From assembly GCA_934432885.1 (NCBI GenBank), contig CAKRYY010000019.1, positions 1 to 54,869 on the forward strand: 54,869 nucleotides of DNA. The letters run 5' to 3'. A program made the translations under genes and the position numbers. Source of the DNA: an uncultured Lachnospiraceae bacterium. GTDB taxonomy: Bacteria; Bacillota; Clostridia; Lachnospirales; Lachnospiraceae. Under the pieces are notes generated by a model. That model was not told the DNA's origin. It saw nothing but the letters and a program-made list of their open reading frames with translations, and made no database searches. Below are positions 17,310 through 25,364 of the stretch, one piece after another (within the stretch, counting starts at the first letter, position 1; every line of letters begins with the position of its first letter).

Positions 17310-17479
17310 TATTCAATGTGGCGATGTTTGAGAAAGTCTGCCAATTCCCAGACAGATAATTTCAAAACGCTTTATAAAAAAGTCTTTTTGACGGCTTTGG
17401 CGGCCCGGACATCCGCTGGAAAAGAAAGAGAGACTTGAGAAAACTGATAGCAGATAAGATTTATTATGGAGGTAACATA
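17310..17479 (+). promoter_or_regulatory. rplM 5' leader, candidate L13-type autoregulatory leader
   Basis: About 165 bases lie between the promoter and the rplM start, without a gene. GTCTG (17336-17340) pairs with CAGAC (17349-17353), and GC-rich stretches near 17391-17420 may pair further. Firmicutes rplM genes are known to carry an L13 leader. The position fits, but I could not match the sequence to the family pattern. Confidence 0.4.
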
Positions 17480-17908
17480 ATGAAAACTTTTATGGCGAGT
17501 CCATCTACGATCGATAGAAAATGGTATGTAGTAGATGCTACAAATATGACATTAGGCCGTTTGGCATCTGAAGTTGCCAAGATTTTAAGAGGAAAGAACA
17601 AAGCAATCTTTACACCTCATATTGATACAGGTGATAATGTAATCGTAATCAATGCAGAGAAGATTAAAGTAACCGGCAAGAAGCTGGATCAGAAGATTTA
17701 TTATCATCACTCTGATTATGTAGGCGGCTTGAAGCAGGCTACACTCAGAGAAAAATTAGCGAAGAAACCGGAGCAGGTAATCGAACTTGCAGTAAAGGGA
17801 ATGCTTCCGAAAGGACCTTTGGGAAGACAGATGTTTAAGAAACTTCACGTATACGCAGGACCGGAGCATGCACATGCAGCACAGAAGCCTGAAGTATTAA
17901 CATTCTAA
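17480..17908 (+). CDS. rplM: 50S ribosomal protein L13
   Basis: L13 is an early-assembly protein of the large subunit. The ATG at 17480 follows GGAGG and gives a 142-residue product beginning [20 protein letters not shown]. The signature [25 protein letters not shown] is present. An upstream in-frame start at 17435 would use leader sequence and is rejected. It is paired with rpsI 28 bases downstream. Confidence 0.96.
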   Translation: MKTFMASPSTIDRKWYVVDATNMTLGRLASEVAKILRGKNKAIFTPHIDTGDNVIVINAEKIKVTGKKLDQKIYYHHSDYVGGLKQATLREKLAKKPEQVIELAVKGMLPKGPLGRQMFKKLHVYAGPEHAHAAQKPEVLTF

Positions 17909-17936
17909 TCAAAGGGACTGAAAGGAGAAATCGAAA

Positions 17937-18332
17937 ATGGCTAAAACAGCAAGATACTATGGAACAGGCAGAAGAAAAAAATCCATCGCCAGAGTATATT
18001 TAGTACCGGGAAAGGGCGATATTACAATCAATAAAAGAAGCATCGATGATTATTTTGGACTGGAAACCCTGAAGGTTATCGTTCGTCAGCCGCTTGTAGC
18101 GACAGAGAACGCAGACAAGTATGACGTTCTGGTAAACGTACACGGCGGTGGCTTTACCGGACAGGCAGGCGCAATCAGACATGGTATTTCCAGAGCGCTG
18201 TTACAGGTAGATGCAGATTTCAGACCGACTCTGAAAAAAGCAGGCTTCCTGACGAGAGACCCTCGTATGAAAGAAAGAAAGAAGTACGGTCTCAAAGCCG
18301 CTCGTCGCGCACCTCAGTTCAGCAAGAGATAA
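17937..18332 (+). CDS. rpsI: 30S ribosomal protein S9
   Basis: S9 is a small-subunit head protein whose C-terminal tail reaches the P-site tRNA. The 131-residue product begins [22 protein letters not shown]. It has [19 protein letters not shown] and ends with the typical basic tail [17 protein letters not shown]. The ribosome binding site AAAGGAGA precedes the ATG. Confidence 0.97.
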   Translation: MAKTARYYGTGRRKKSIARVYLVPGKGDITINKRSIDDYFGLETLKVIVRQPLVATENADKYDVLVNVHGGGFTGQAGAIRHGISRALLQVDADFRPTLKKAGFLTRDPRMKERKKYGLKAARRAPQFSKR

Positions 18333-18360
18333 TCTGCTGGCGGGATCTATCAAAATGGTT

Positions 18361-18397
18361 CAAAAAGCCCGGAAAATCAAGGTTTTCCGGGCTTTTA
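18361..18397 (+). terminator. Terminator after rpsI
   Basis: A long stem built from AAAAGCCCGGAAAA and TTTTCCGGGCTTTT with a short loop (TCAAGG region) lies 29 bases after the rpsI stop. It closes the rplM-rpsI unit and is strong in both directions. Confidence 0.92.
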
Positions 18398-18460
18398 TTG
18401 TATCTAAAAGGACTGATATAGTTTGACCTAATTTAAATAATCGAATATGAATTTGATTTA

Positions 18461-18492
18461 GCACTCAGTGTAAAATGACTGGGTGCTTTTTT
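18461..18492 (+). terminator. Second terminator-like hairpin after rpsI
   Basis: GCACTCAG (18461-18468) pairs with CTGGGTGC (18479-18486, one G-T pair), followed by six T. No gene lies between this and the preceding terminator, so it may be left over from a lost gene. Confidence 0.7.
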
Positions 18493-18525
18493 CATTTCAG
18501 GAACTCGTATTCTGGCGATAGAAAG

Positions 18526-18566
18526 AGCCGTCACTTCACTTTTTAATTTTGGAGTGGCGGCTTTTT
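18526..18566 (+). terminator. Third terminator-like hairpin at the island edge
   Basis: AGCCGTCACT (18526-18535) pairs with AGTGGCGGCT (18553-18562), ten base pairs, followed by five T. It is the last structure before the truncated parA gene and marks the left edge of the accessory island. Confidence 0.75.
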
Positions 18567-18687
18567 CTATTTACGCGAGTAATGAGCCGGGCAGATATGC
18601 TTGCATATCTATTCGGCGAATACCGCGATAACGAGATTACTATCTCGTCCAGAAGCAACAGCAACAATCAGAAATGAGGTGAAGTCA

Positions 18688-18807
18688 ATGAACACGCAAA
18701 TCATCGCCATTGCCAACCAGAAGGGCGGCGTTGGCAAAACCACCACTTGTGCCAATCTTGGAATTGGTTTGGCACAGGCTGGAAAGAAAGTCCTGCTTCT
18801 TGGATAG
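18688..18807 (+). pseudogene. Truncated ParA-family ATPase gene (N-terminal fragment)
   Basis: Only 39 residues remain, [20 protein letters not shown] followed by [19 protein letters not shown]. This contains the deviant Walker A motif KGGVGKTT of ParA/Soj plasmid-partition ATPases. The reading frame then hits a stop because unrelated sequence begins at about 18800-18805. A full ParA has about 250 residues and would continue with the D-D-P-Q region after KKVLL. The GAGGTGA ribosome binding site is intact. ParA genes of this form are typical of conjugative elements, so this is probably a mobile-element scar. Confidence 0.8.
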
Positions 18808-19122
18808 TTCTGTTGGTTCTTTCGCAGTCTCCTGCATATGGTGCAAGAGGGTTTTACGCACTTCTGACGGACAGTTGTAATAAAGCATCTTCATCTGAGT
18901 AGCTCCCTCATCTTCTGGAGAAACATCTGGATTGATCAGAGTGTACAGGGAGATTGGAAGAACCTTTGCCAATGCCTTTAAAATCAAATAGGATGGATTT
19001 ATTTTTCCTTTTTCTATTTTTGCGATTTGCTTAATAGACACATGGCTCAGATCCGCAAGCTCCTGCTGTGTCAGGCCTTTTTCTTTTCGGGCTTCCCGCA
19101 TTTTTTGCCCCAAAGCGGTCAA
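18805..19122 (-). pseudogene. XRE-family regulator, 3' end lost at the deletion joint
   Basis: The HTH is clear (LGQKMREARKEKGLTQQELADLSHVSIKQIAKIEKGKINPS). After about residue 106 (AKEPTEL) the frame runs into the antisense of the parA fragment and continues there to a stop at 18685, adding about 39 foreign residues. The C-terminus is therefore a fusion artefact of the joint. The protein may still be made, because the HTH is complete. The start is uncertain: a TTG at 19122 is given, but a non-standard ATT/ATA a few codons upstream sits better behind GAGGTGA. Confidence 0.6.
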
Positions 19123-19195
19123 ATCATCAATCGGTATAATCGTTCACCTCATATATATTCTATCGTGCCGATTTGCACAAAGGAATAACCTTATT

Positions 19196-19213
19196 ATATC
19201 TGCTTACAGATAT
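19196..19213. promoter_or_regulatory. Palindrome upstream of the XRE fragment and a small ORF
   Basis: ATATCTG-CTTA-CAGATAT is a perfect seven-base inverted repeat in the divergent space between the XRE gene and the small ORF at 19248. It is a natural candidate for the regulator's operator. Confidence 0.45.
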
Positions 19214-19247
19214 GATAATATCGTTTTTCAAGAGAGACGGAGGCGTT

Positions 19248-19382
19248 ATGATTGAAATGTATGTTGGCAGTCTGTATAATAAAAAATATATCGCAGATCC
19301 CGCAAAACTATCTATTACAGGTAGTGAAGGAGTAGGAAATCTATGCTATACTAAAAGGCAATTACTTTTATTAAAAGAGTGA
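19248..19382 (+). CDS. Small protein of unknown function
   Basis: This is a 44-codon frame starting MIEMYVGSLYNKKYIADPAK, behind CGGAGG a few bases upstream. It ends 60 bases before the start of the solute-binding lipoprotein gene. I do not recognise it. The good ribosome binding site favours translation. It could be a small regulatory protein or a leader peptide for the downstream pair. It has no membrane segment. Confidence 0.4.
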   Translation: MIEMYVGSLYNKKYIADPAKLSITGSEGVGNLCYTKRQLLLLKE

Positions 19383-19442
19383 AGAGTGCAGCATTTTTCA
19401 CTATTTGTTTGTGCATTGAAGAAAGGGAGGGATGATAGAGAT

Positions 19443-20807
19443 ATGAAAAGCAAAATCCTCATATTTTTATTGGTTGCAGTGCAGCTGTTTTGTGCGGGGT
19501 GTGCTGGTACAATGAAAAGAGAAGAAATACCAACCACGGTTACGGTCTGGCATGTTTATGGAGGTCAGACGGATTCGCCGCTCAATGACCTCATCGACCA
19601 GTTCAACCAAACTGTGGGAAAAGAACAGCGAATCAATGTGCAGGTTACCTCTGTGTCCAACACCAATACCATTCACGAATTGGTGCTTGCAGCCGCCAAT
19701 GGGGAGCCGGGAGCATCGGAGCTGCCGGATCTCTTCATTTCCTATCCAAAGACTGTGATGGCTCTGCCGGACGAGAGTATTCTTGTGGACTACCAGGATT
19801 ATTTCAGTGATGAGGAATTGTCTGCTTTCCTTCCAGCCTTTGTGGAAGAAGGAATGGTAAATGATCGCCTGGTAATGCTGCCGGTGGCAAAATCCACAGA
19901 GATCATGTTTATTAACCAGACTATTTTCGATCGTTTTTCCCAGGCTACTGGTGTGACGATAGAGGATTTGGACACATGGGAAGGGCTGTATAAGGCCGCA
20001 GAGATTTATGCAGAATGGACAGATGGGCAAACGCCGGATATTCCGGGAGATGCTAAGTCTATGTTCGTTCATGACTATTACTTCAATTACTTTCAGGTAG
20101 GGGCTCAGTCTCTGGGAGAAGACTTCTTTCAGGGGGACGGTCTGGCCTTCGGCCCCGCCTTCCAGACGGCATGGGAACCACTGGCTCATGCCGCGCTTCA
20201 GGGTGGCGTCTGGCTCAAGGGTGGATATGCTACCGAGTCAATCCGTACTGGTGAGAGTATCGTAAGCGTAGCCTCATCTGCCAGCATCCTTTATTACAGC
20301 GATGTGGTGACCTATCCGGACAATACCTCCGAAGATATTACCATTATCTCCCGGCCCTGTCCTGTATTTGAGAATGGAGAAAAACTGGTGATGCAGCGGG
20401 GAGCGAGTTTTTGTACTGTTCGTTCTACGCCGGAGAGGGAGCAGGCAGCAGTTACTTTTCTAAAATGGCTAATCGAACCGGAGCACAATGTGGAGTTCGT
20501 GACGCGAACGGGCTACATGCCGGTGACTCATAAAGCATTTGAAACAGAATTGCCAAAGGCTATCGATGGCCTGGAGAATGCCAAGTATGTCTCCCTCTAT
20601 CAGGCTTATTTGGACACACAGGAACATTATAAGTTTTATGTACCGCCCCAGTTAGAAGCGTACCTGAGTCTTGAAACTATGCTGGAAGATCATGTGAGGG
20701 CACAATTAGCTCTGGGACGCCGGGAGTATTTAGATGCCGGTGAGACCGGAGCGGAGCAGATTAGCGCAGAACGATTCAAAAATTTCCGTGAAATCATGGA
20801 GCGATAA
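19443..20807 (+). CDS. Extracellular solute-binding lipoprotein (family 1 type)
   Basis: This is a 454-residue exported lipoprotein. The signal peptide MKSKILIFLLVAVQLFCAGC ends in the lipobox cysteine C20. The mature part reads like sugar-type binding proteins: TVTVWHVYGGQTDSPLNDLIDQFNQT, LPDLFISYPKTV, PVAKSTEIMFINQTIFDRF, and EREQAAVTFLKWLIEPEHNVEF near the C-terminus. No permease or ATPase is nearby. Instead, the next gene, 24 bases downstream, is a membrane regulator, so this protein may sense a ligand rather than feed a transporter (inference). I start at the ATG after GGGAGG, not at the upstream GTG. Confidence 0.85.
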   Translation: MKSKILIFLLVAVQLFCAGCAGTMKREEIPTTVTVWHVYGGQTDSPLNDLIDQFNQTVGKEQRINVQVTSVSNTNTIHELVLAAANGEPGASELPDLFISYPKTVMALPDESILVDYQDYFSDEELSAFLPAFVEEGMVNDRLVMLPVAKSTEIMFINQTIFDRFSQATGVTIEDLDTWEGLYKAAEIYAEWTDGQTPDIPGDAKSMFVHDYYFNYFQVGAQSLGEDFFQGDGLAFGPAFQTAWEPLAHAALQGGVWLKGGYATESIRTGESIVSVASSASILYYSDVVTYPDNTSEDITIISRPCPVFENGEKLVMQRGASFCTVRSTPEREQAAVTFLKWLIEPEHNVEFVTRTGYMPVTHKAFETELPKAIDGLENAKYVSLYQAYLDTQEHYKFYVPPQLEAYLSLETMLEDHVRAQLALGRREYLDAGETGAEQISAERFKNFREIMER

Positions 20808-20831
20808 TACAGAGAGGGGGGGGGAAATGTC

Positions 20832-22424
20832 GTGCGCAACAGACTGAAAGAGCTTCGTGCTTTGAACGCTTTTGCGAAAAAGCAGAGTGTAGGGATGCAG
20901 CGAAAACTGATGCTCTACTGGGTGTCTATGATTCTGGTGGTATTTGCAGCGGTGCTTCTCTTACTGTCTATTGCGGGGGTGTTTTCCCGGGACGATGAGC
21001 AGCTTCACGAAGTGATGGAGCTTCACCTAAACAGCACAAAGGATACTTTGGCCAATCACTTGGATCATCTGACAGCCCAGAGCCTGCATCTCTCCAAGGA
21101 ACTTAGCCGGGAAATCGAAGCCGTGCTGGTGAAGGAGGGAATCTCCTTGCAGGAGGTCAATGACGACCCGGCGAAGCTGCTTAAGTTGCAGGAGGTCATG
21201 TATCCGCTGATCAGCACGACACTCCAAACAGCCGACTGCAATGGTGCCTATGCAATTTTGAATGCCACTACGAATACCGGTCTGGATGCAGCAGACTATT
21301 CCAGAAGCGGGATTCACCTGCGCTATTCCAACCTGAGTGCCAGCAGTCCGGTTACTCCTACGGTAGTCTATTTTCGCGGTATTCCGGATATTGCCCATCA
21401 GAAAGATTTGGAGCTACACAACCGTTGGAATCTGGAATTTGATATCAATCAGATTCCCGGATGCCGGGAGCTGATGAATACCCCGCTGGCCCGGCCTGCC
21501 GAGTGCTATTTTTGGTGTCACCGGATCAATCTGAAGGATACTTGGGAATCAGCCATGTTACTGTGTGTTCCCATTGTGGGCAGTGACAGAGAGATATATG
21601 GAGTATGTGGGGTGGAAATCAGTGCCTTGTATTTCCAATTTTCCTATCCTACCGTGAAGGGACAGTTCAGCTCTGCTGTTACTGTGCTGGCTCCGCTTAA
21701 AGACAGCCGTCTTCTGGTGCAGGAAGGATTGGTGGGCAGTGTTAATGGCACCTATCTGGATGGCCAGGAGACTCTCGCTGTCCATCAGGGACGATATTAT
21801 AACGAATACGACACAGGAACCGAACGTTATATCGGTCTGCACCAAACTTTACCTATCTCTAAAGGGAAAATAGAGGATACCGTTTGGGCCGTTGCCATCC
21901 TGATCCCCAAGGAGAGTTATGCCGCCTACACAGCCGGTGTCCAGCAGACCTGGATCATTGCAGCTTTTGGATTGCTTCTGACATTATTGACTCTGTCCTT
22001 CTTTCTGGCGCGGAGATTTGTCCGTCCCATCACCGATAGTTTGAAACGGTTCCAGCAGGAGGAAATACTGGAACAGGGGATGTCCTCAGGTATCTCGGAG
22101 GTAGATGAGCTGGCAGAGTTCCTCAACGCTCGTGCACGAAGCCAGAGATTGGAGCAGGGAGAACTTCCACCCAACATTGCAGAGCTTTTTGACCAGTTTG
22201 TGGAACGCAAGGATCTTCTGACAGAGGCAGAGCGGAACATCCTTCGTTACTACATCGACGGACACGAGATTGCAGAAATACCAGATCTGGCCTATATCAG
22301 CATGAGTACGGTTCGCAAGCATAACCGAAGCATCTATGCGAAACTGGGAGTTTCTTCTAGAGATGAATTGATGCTTTATATCGATCTGCTCTGTCGCTGC
22401 GGAAGGCTTAAGGAACTTTTTTAA
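20832..22424 (+). CDS. Membrane-anchored LuxR-type regulator with extracytoplasmic sensor domain
   Basis: The 530-residue protein has a membrane segment near 24-50 and a large extracellular part (about 51-370) resembling a Cache-type sensor. A second membrane segment follows near 373-395, then a short HAMP-like stretch (ARRFVRPITDSLKRFQQEE). The C-terminus (about 463-525) carries a LuxR HTH: LTEAERNILRYYIDGHEIAEI then ISMSTVRKHNRSIYAKLGVSS. It lacks kinase and receiver domains, so it would act as a one-component transmembrane regulator that binds DNA from the membrane. It is co-transcribed with the binding lipoprotein. The start is a GTG behind a run of nine G. Confidence 0.82.
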   Translation: MRNRLKELRALNAFAKKQSVGMQRKLMLYWVSMILVVFAAVLLLLSIAGVFSRDDEQLHEVMELHLNSTKDTLANHLDHLTAQSLHLSKELSREIEAVLVKEGISLQEVNDDPAKLLKLQEVMYPLISTTLQTADCNGAYAILNATTNTGLDAADYSRSGIHLRYSNLSASSPVTPTVVYFRGIPDIAHQKDLELHNRWNLEFDINQIPGCRELMNTPLARPAECYFWCHRINLKDTWESAMLLCVPIVGSDREIYGVCGVEISALYFQFSYPTVKGQFSSAVTVLAPLKDSRLLVQEGLVGSVNGTYLDGQETLAVHQGRYYNEYDTGTERYIGLHQTLPISKGKIEDTVWAVAILIPKESYAAYTAGVQQTWIIAAFGLLLTLLTLSFFLARRFVRPITDSLKRFQQEEILEQGMSSGISEVDELAEFLNARARSQRLEQGELPPNIAELFDQFVERKDLLTEAERNILRYYIDGHEIAEIPDLAYISMSTVRKHNRSIYAKLGVSSRDELMLYIDLLCRCGRLKELF

Positions 22425-22441
22425 AATGATTTCTATATAGC

Positions 22442-22481
22442 AAAACGCACAAAACCGAAAGGATGGTTTTGTGCGTTTTCT
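22442..22481 (+). terminator. Strong terminator after the LuxR-type regulator
   Basis: AAAACGCACAAAACC and GGTTTTGTGCGTTTT form a perfect 15-base-pair stem with a short purine-rich loop, just 18 bases after the stop. It separates this sensory pair from the next gene set. Confidence 0.92.
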
Positions 22482-22593
22482 CTATTATCCAATAGATACC
22501 TTTTAAAAAGAGGCGGAAAAGTATCCGGCAGACCATATACACCAGCCTCTGTTACTGTTATAACAGAAGTATAGATGAGAGGAGGTATGTGAT

Positions 22594-22947
22594 ATGTTCG
22601 ATTTGTTGTGTAGTCATCTGGAAGATCAATCTACCCCTGAGTATTTCTGCTTTTCTATTCGTTGTGAGGTATGCGGTGAATTTTGGTACAGCAGCAGTAT
22701 ACCTTTTTCTAAAGTATCACAGGCGAAGGAGAATCGAGAGAAAAAGGAACTCTATGATGCCATTTACCAACGCGAGAAACAGCGAGCCAGACGAGCCGCA
22801 GGGAGAGAGGCCAGAGAGAGATTCAGCCAATGTCCCATTTGCCGACGTTTGGTCTGCGATTCCTGCTTCCTTATCTGCGATGAAATGGATTTGTGTCGGG
22901 AATGTGCCGGACGGATGAAAGAGTGCGGAGAGCCGGTGGCGCTATGA
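22594..22947 (+). CDS. Small cysteine-rich protein with paired CxxC motifs
   Basis: This is a 117-residue protein not recognised as a named family. It has CEVCGEFWY near residue 24, a charged helix rich in Arg/Lys/Glu (about 45-78), then CPICRRLVCDSCFLIC and DLCRECAGRMKECG. That gives at least four CxxC-type pairs, so a zinc-binding treble-clef or RING-like fold is likely. The ribosome binding site is GAGGAGGT. Its stop overlaps the start of the next gene (ATGA), so it is coupled to the sensor kinase-like protein. Zinc-ribbon proteins recur through this island. Confidence 0.75.
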   Translation: MFDLLCSHLEDQSTPEYFCFSIRCEVCGEFWYSSSIPFSKVSQAKENREKKELYDAIYQREKQRARRAAGREARERFSQCPICRRLVCDSCFLICDEMDLCRECAGRMKECGEPVAL

Positions 22948-25364
22948 AACTTCGATGGCTACTAATCCTTCTGCTATGTTTGCTGGCTACAGGATGCAGC
23001 GCATCGCCCTCCGGGAGCAGTCTGATTTCTGGAGCGGAGGGAACTGACGTATATAGCGCAGTTCTCTCGCCTTTTCTTCCTGGCTACTTACTTCAGACGC
23101 AGGAGGACACCCTCTATGCAGAGGTAAGCCGTGGCAACGCCGTGGCCTGCTTCGATGTGCAAGCTATCCCCGCCATAGAACGGGGTGTTGGACGGTATTG
23201 GTATCCTCATGTTTCAACTGCTGTGGTACTGGCAGTGGATCGCACCCGGACGGATGCGGTCATTACCGGCTGGAATAGCCTTTGGAAGAGCCCGGATCCC
23301 GTCACTATAAGCGGTACAACCATGATTCGCAATATGCTGGCCTTGGGTGCACTGTCTTACGGACTGAATCCAGAAGAACCATCAAAGAGGGATGCCTTGG
23401 AGTTGTTGGAACATCTCAGTCAGAATGGGAAATTTAAGTTGGATGCACCGGATGCCCCTATTCTCCTTTGCCTGGACTACGAGGTTGCTGCGTGGAACCG
23501 AAGTGGTGCCAATTATGAAATCATCGTGCCGGTGGAAGGAACGCTGGCCTTTCGTATGGGACTGCTCTCTGATGTCCCACTGACTTTGGAATCCGGACTG
23601 GATGAAGCTCTATTATCTGCGGGTTTATACTTGGCGGATGGAGAAAGCTTCCGGTATTTCCCGGAGGATTACCAGGCAGTCCGCCTGTTGAATGAGGATG
23701 ATTACGACTGGTTTCTGGAACTTACAGGAGACAGCAGTCGGGATTTGCGCAGGCAGGTATTCCATACCCGGCGCTACACCACAGCAGATCTCCGGGAACA
23801 TATCTTATCTGCCCTGCTCATTGCCGTTGCCATCCTGTTGTGGAAGGAGACGGTATCCCACAGGATGATCCGCCGTGATGTTCGTAGAGTTGTCGACACC
23901 ATTGGGTGGCTGATGGTGTGCTGGCTGATGCTTCGCCTGTTTAAGTATCAGCTGACATCGGAGGGGCTTCTGTGTCGGATGTGCTGGTATGGTTATTACA
24001 TCTTTCAGCTGGCTTTGCCGATCATCCTTTTGTATCTGACTGTTCTCTTGGATCATGAAGAGGGAGAAATACGATTACTGTACCCTCTATGGCCGCCATT
24101 GGCTTGCTATGCCTTTTCAGTTCTGCTGGTACTGACCAATGATTTTCATCAGCTGGTATTTCGCTTCGACCCGGAAGGAAACTGGTCTCATGATTACTGC
24201 TACGGTCCGGGATATTGGGTCGTGATGACTGCATCCCTCCTGTTCCTGGCAGCCGCAGTATGGAAGCTGCTCCGCAGGGGACGACGAAACTCTTTCTGGA
24301 TTGGAAGAATGTTACCTTTGTTGTTTTGTGCGGGGCTTCTGGCTTACATTGCTGCTTACATCAAGCGAGTGCCTCTGGCTTGGGAGAGTGACCTTACAGT
24401 CAACATCTGTGTACTGTCTGCCCTGTTTTTCGAGACAACACTTTACGCAGGTTTGATTCCGGTCAATCTTCAATATCAGCGTTTGTTCGCTGCTGCGCCC
24501 ATTGGATTTACCCTGTTGGATGAGAATGGCCGCACCGTTTTATCCTCCAAAGGCGCGCCCCCAGTTTCCCACTCCATCTGGAAACGGCTGCATATGGATA
24601 TGGAACATCCGCTGCTGAGGGACAACGATACCCAGCTTCATGCAGTCCTTATCCATGGTGGTATGGCGGTGTGGCAGGAAAACCTCTCTCAGATTAACCG
24701 GTTAAGGAAGGACATCCAGGATGTACAAACCCGTTTGAAAGCGGCCAATACGTTGCTGCGAGAAGAAGAAGAGGTAAAAAAACGATTGGTGGCCGTGGAA
24801 ACAAACAAAAACCTGTTTGAACAGCTGGATCGTGATATGGAGCGCCGTATCCGAACACTGGAACGTTTGATTGAGACACTGCCAGGAACAGAACATCCTC
24901 ATGAACGGACTGCCTGCATTACCCTTTGCCTATGCCATATCAAACGCAGATGCAACATGTTTTTCCTGGCTCGCCAGGGGGAAGGATTGTCTGGAGACGA
25001 ACTGAGCATGTATTTAGACGAACTGGCGGAACTGGCTCGCTATGCTGGGCTCCAAATGCTGATCCGCTGTGGACAAAGCGGTGTATTGGAGATTCGCCGT
25101 GCAGCGCTCTGCTACGACTTTGCCTTTGAAACCATATCATGGGCGTTGCGGGAGAATGCCTCCCCTCTGTTGGGATATCTGGAATTAGAGGACACCCATC
25201 TGGTATTTCGTTTTCTTCCGGGCAGTGATCCCGGACAATGGAATTTCTCAGAGGAGCTGACGATGGCAGCAGATGCGTTGGGCGGACAAATTATCTGCAA
25301 GGATTTGGACGATGCCGTTGGGATTTGTATGATAGTACCGTTGGGGGGTGATGTTCATGTCTGA
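22944..25364 (+). CDS. Lipoprotein/binding-protein domain fused to a membrane region and a degenerate kinase-like domain
   Basis: This 806-residue protein has three parts. A lipoprotein-type signal (MKLRWLLILLLCLLATGC, C18) leads into an extracellular domain of about 265 residues resembling periplasmic binding proteins (CLDYEVAAWNRSGANYEII, VEGTLAFRMGLL). About six membrane segments follow (286-500). Then comes a coiled coil (about 585-640) and a C-terminal domain shaped like a histidine-kinase module but without recognisable H-, N- or G-boxes. The following gene is an intact kinase, so this protein may be its ligand-sensing partner (inference). The start overlaps the upstream stop. A lipid-modified Cys at the head of such a protein is unusual. 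Confidence 0.7.
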   Translation: MKLRWLLILLLCLLATGCSASPSGSSLISGAEGTDVYSAVLSPFLPGYLLQTQEDTLYAEVSRGNAVACFDVQAIPAIERGVGRYWYPHVSTAVVLAVDRTRTDAVITGWNSLWKSPDPVTISGTTMIRNMLALGALSYGLNPEEPSKRDALELLEHLSQNGKFKLDAPDAPILLCLDYEVAAWNRSGANYEIIVPVEGTLAFRMGLLSDVPLTLESGLDEALLSAGLYLADGESFRYFPEDYQAVRLLNEDDYDWFLELTGDSSRDLRRQVFHTRRYTTADLREHILSALLIAVAILLWKETVSHRMIRRDVRRVVDTIGWLMVCWLMLRLFKYQLTSEGLLCRMCWYGYYIFQLALPIILLYLTVLLDHEEGEIRLLYPLWPPLACYAFSVLLVLTNDFHQLVFRFDPEGNWSHDYCYGPGYWVVMTASLLFLAAAVWKLLRRGRRNSFWIGRMLPLLFCAGLLAYIAAYIKRVPLAWESDLTVNICVLSALFFETTLYAGLIPVNLQYQRLFAAAPIGFTLLDENGRTVLSSKGAPPVSHSIWKRLHMDMEHPLLRDNDTQLHAVLIHGGMAVWQENLSQINRLRKDIQDVQTRLKAANTLLREEEEVKKRLVAVETNKNLFEQLDRDMERRIRTLERLIETLPGTEHPHERTACITLCLCHIKRRCNMFFLARQGEGLSGDELSMYLDELAELARYAGLQMLIRCGQSGVLEIRRAALCYDFAFETISWALRENASPLLGYLELEDTHLVFRFLPGSDPGQWNFSEELTMAADALGGQIICKDLDDAVGICMIVPLGGDVHV

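Noticed and set aside
19467..20189. A 240-codon open frame on the minus strand
   Set aside because: It is antisense to the solute-binding lipoprotein, with no motif and no start signal.
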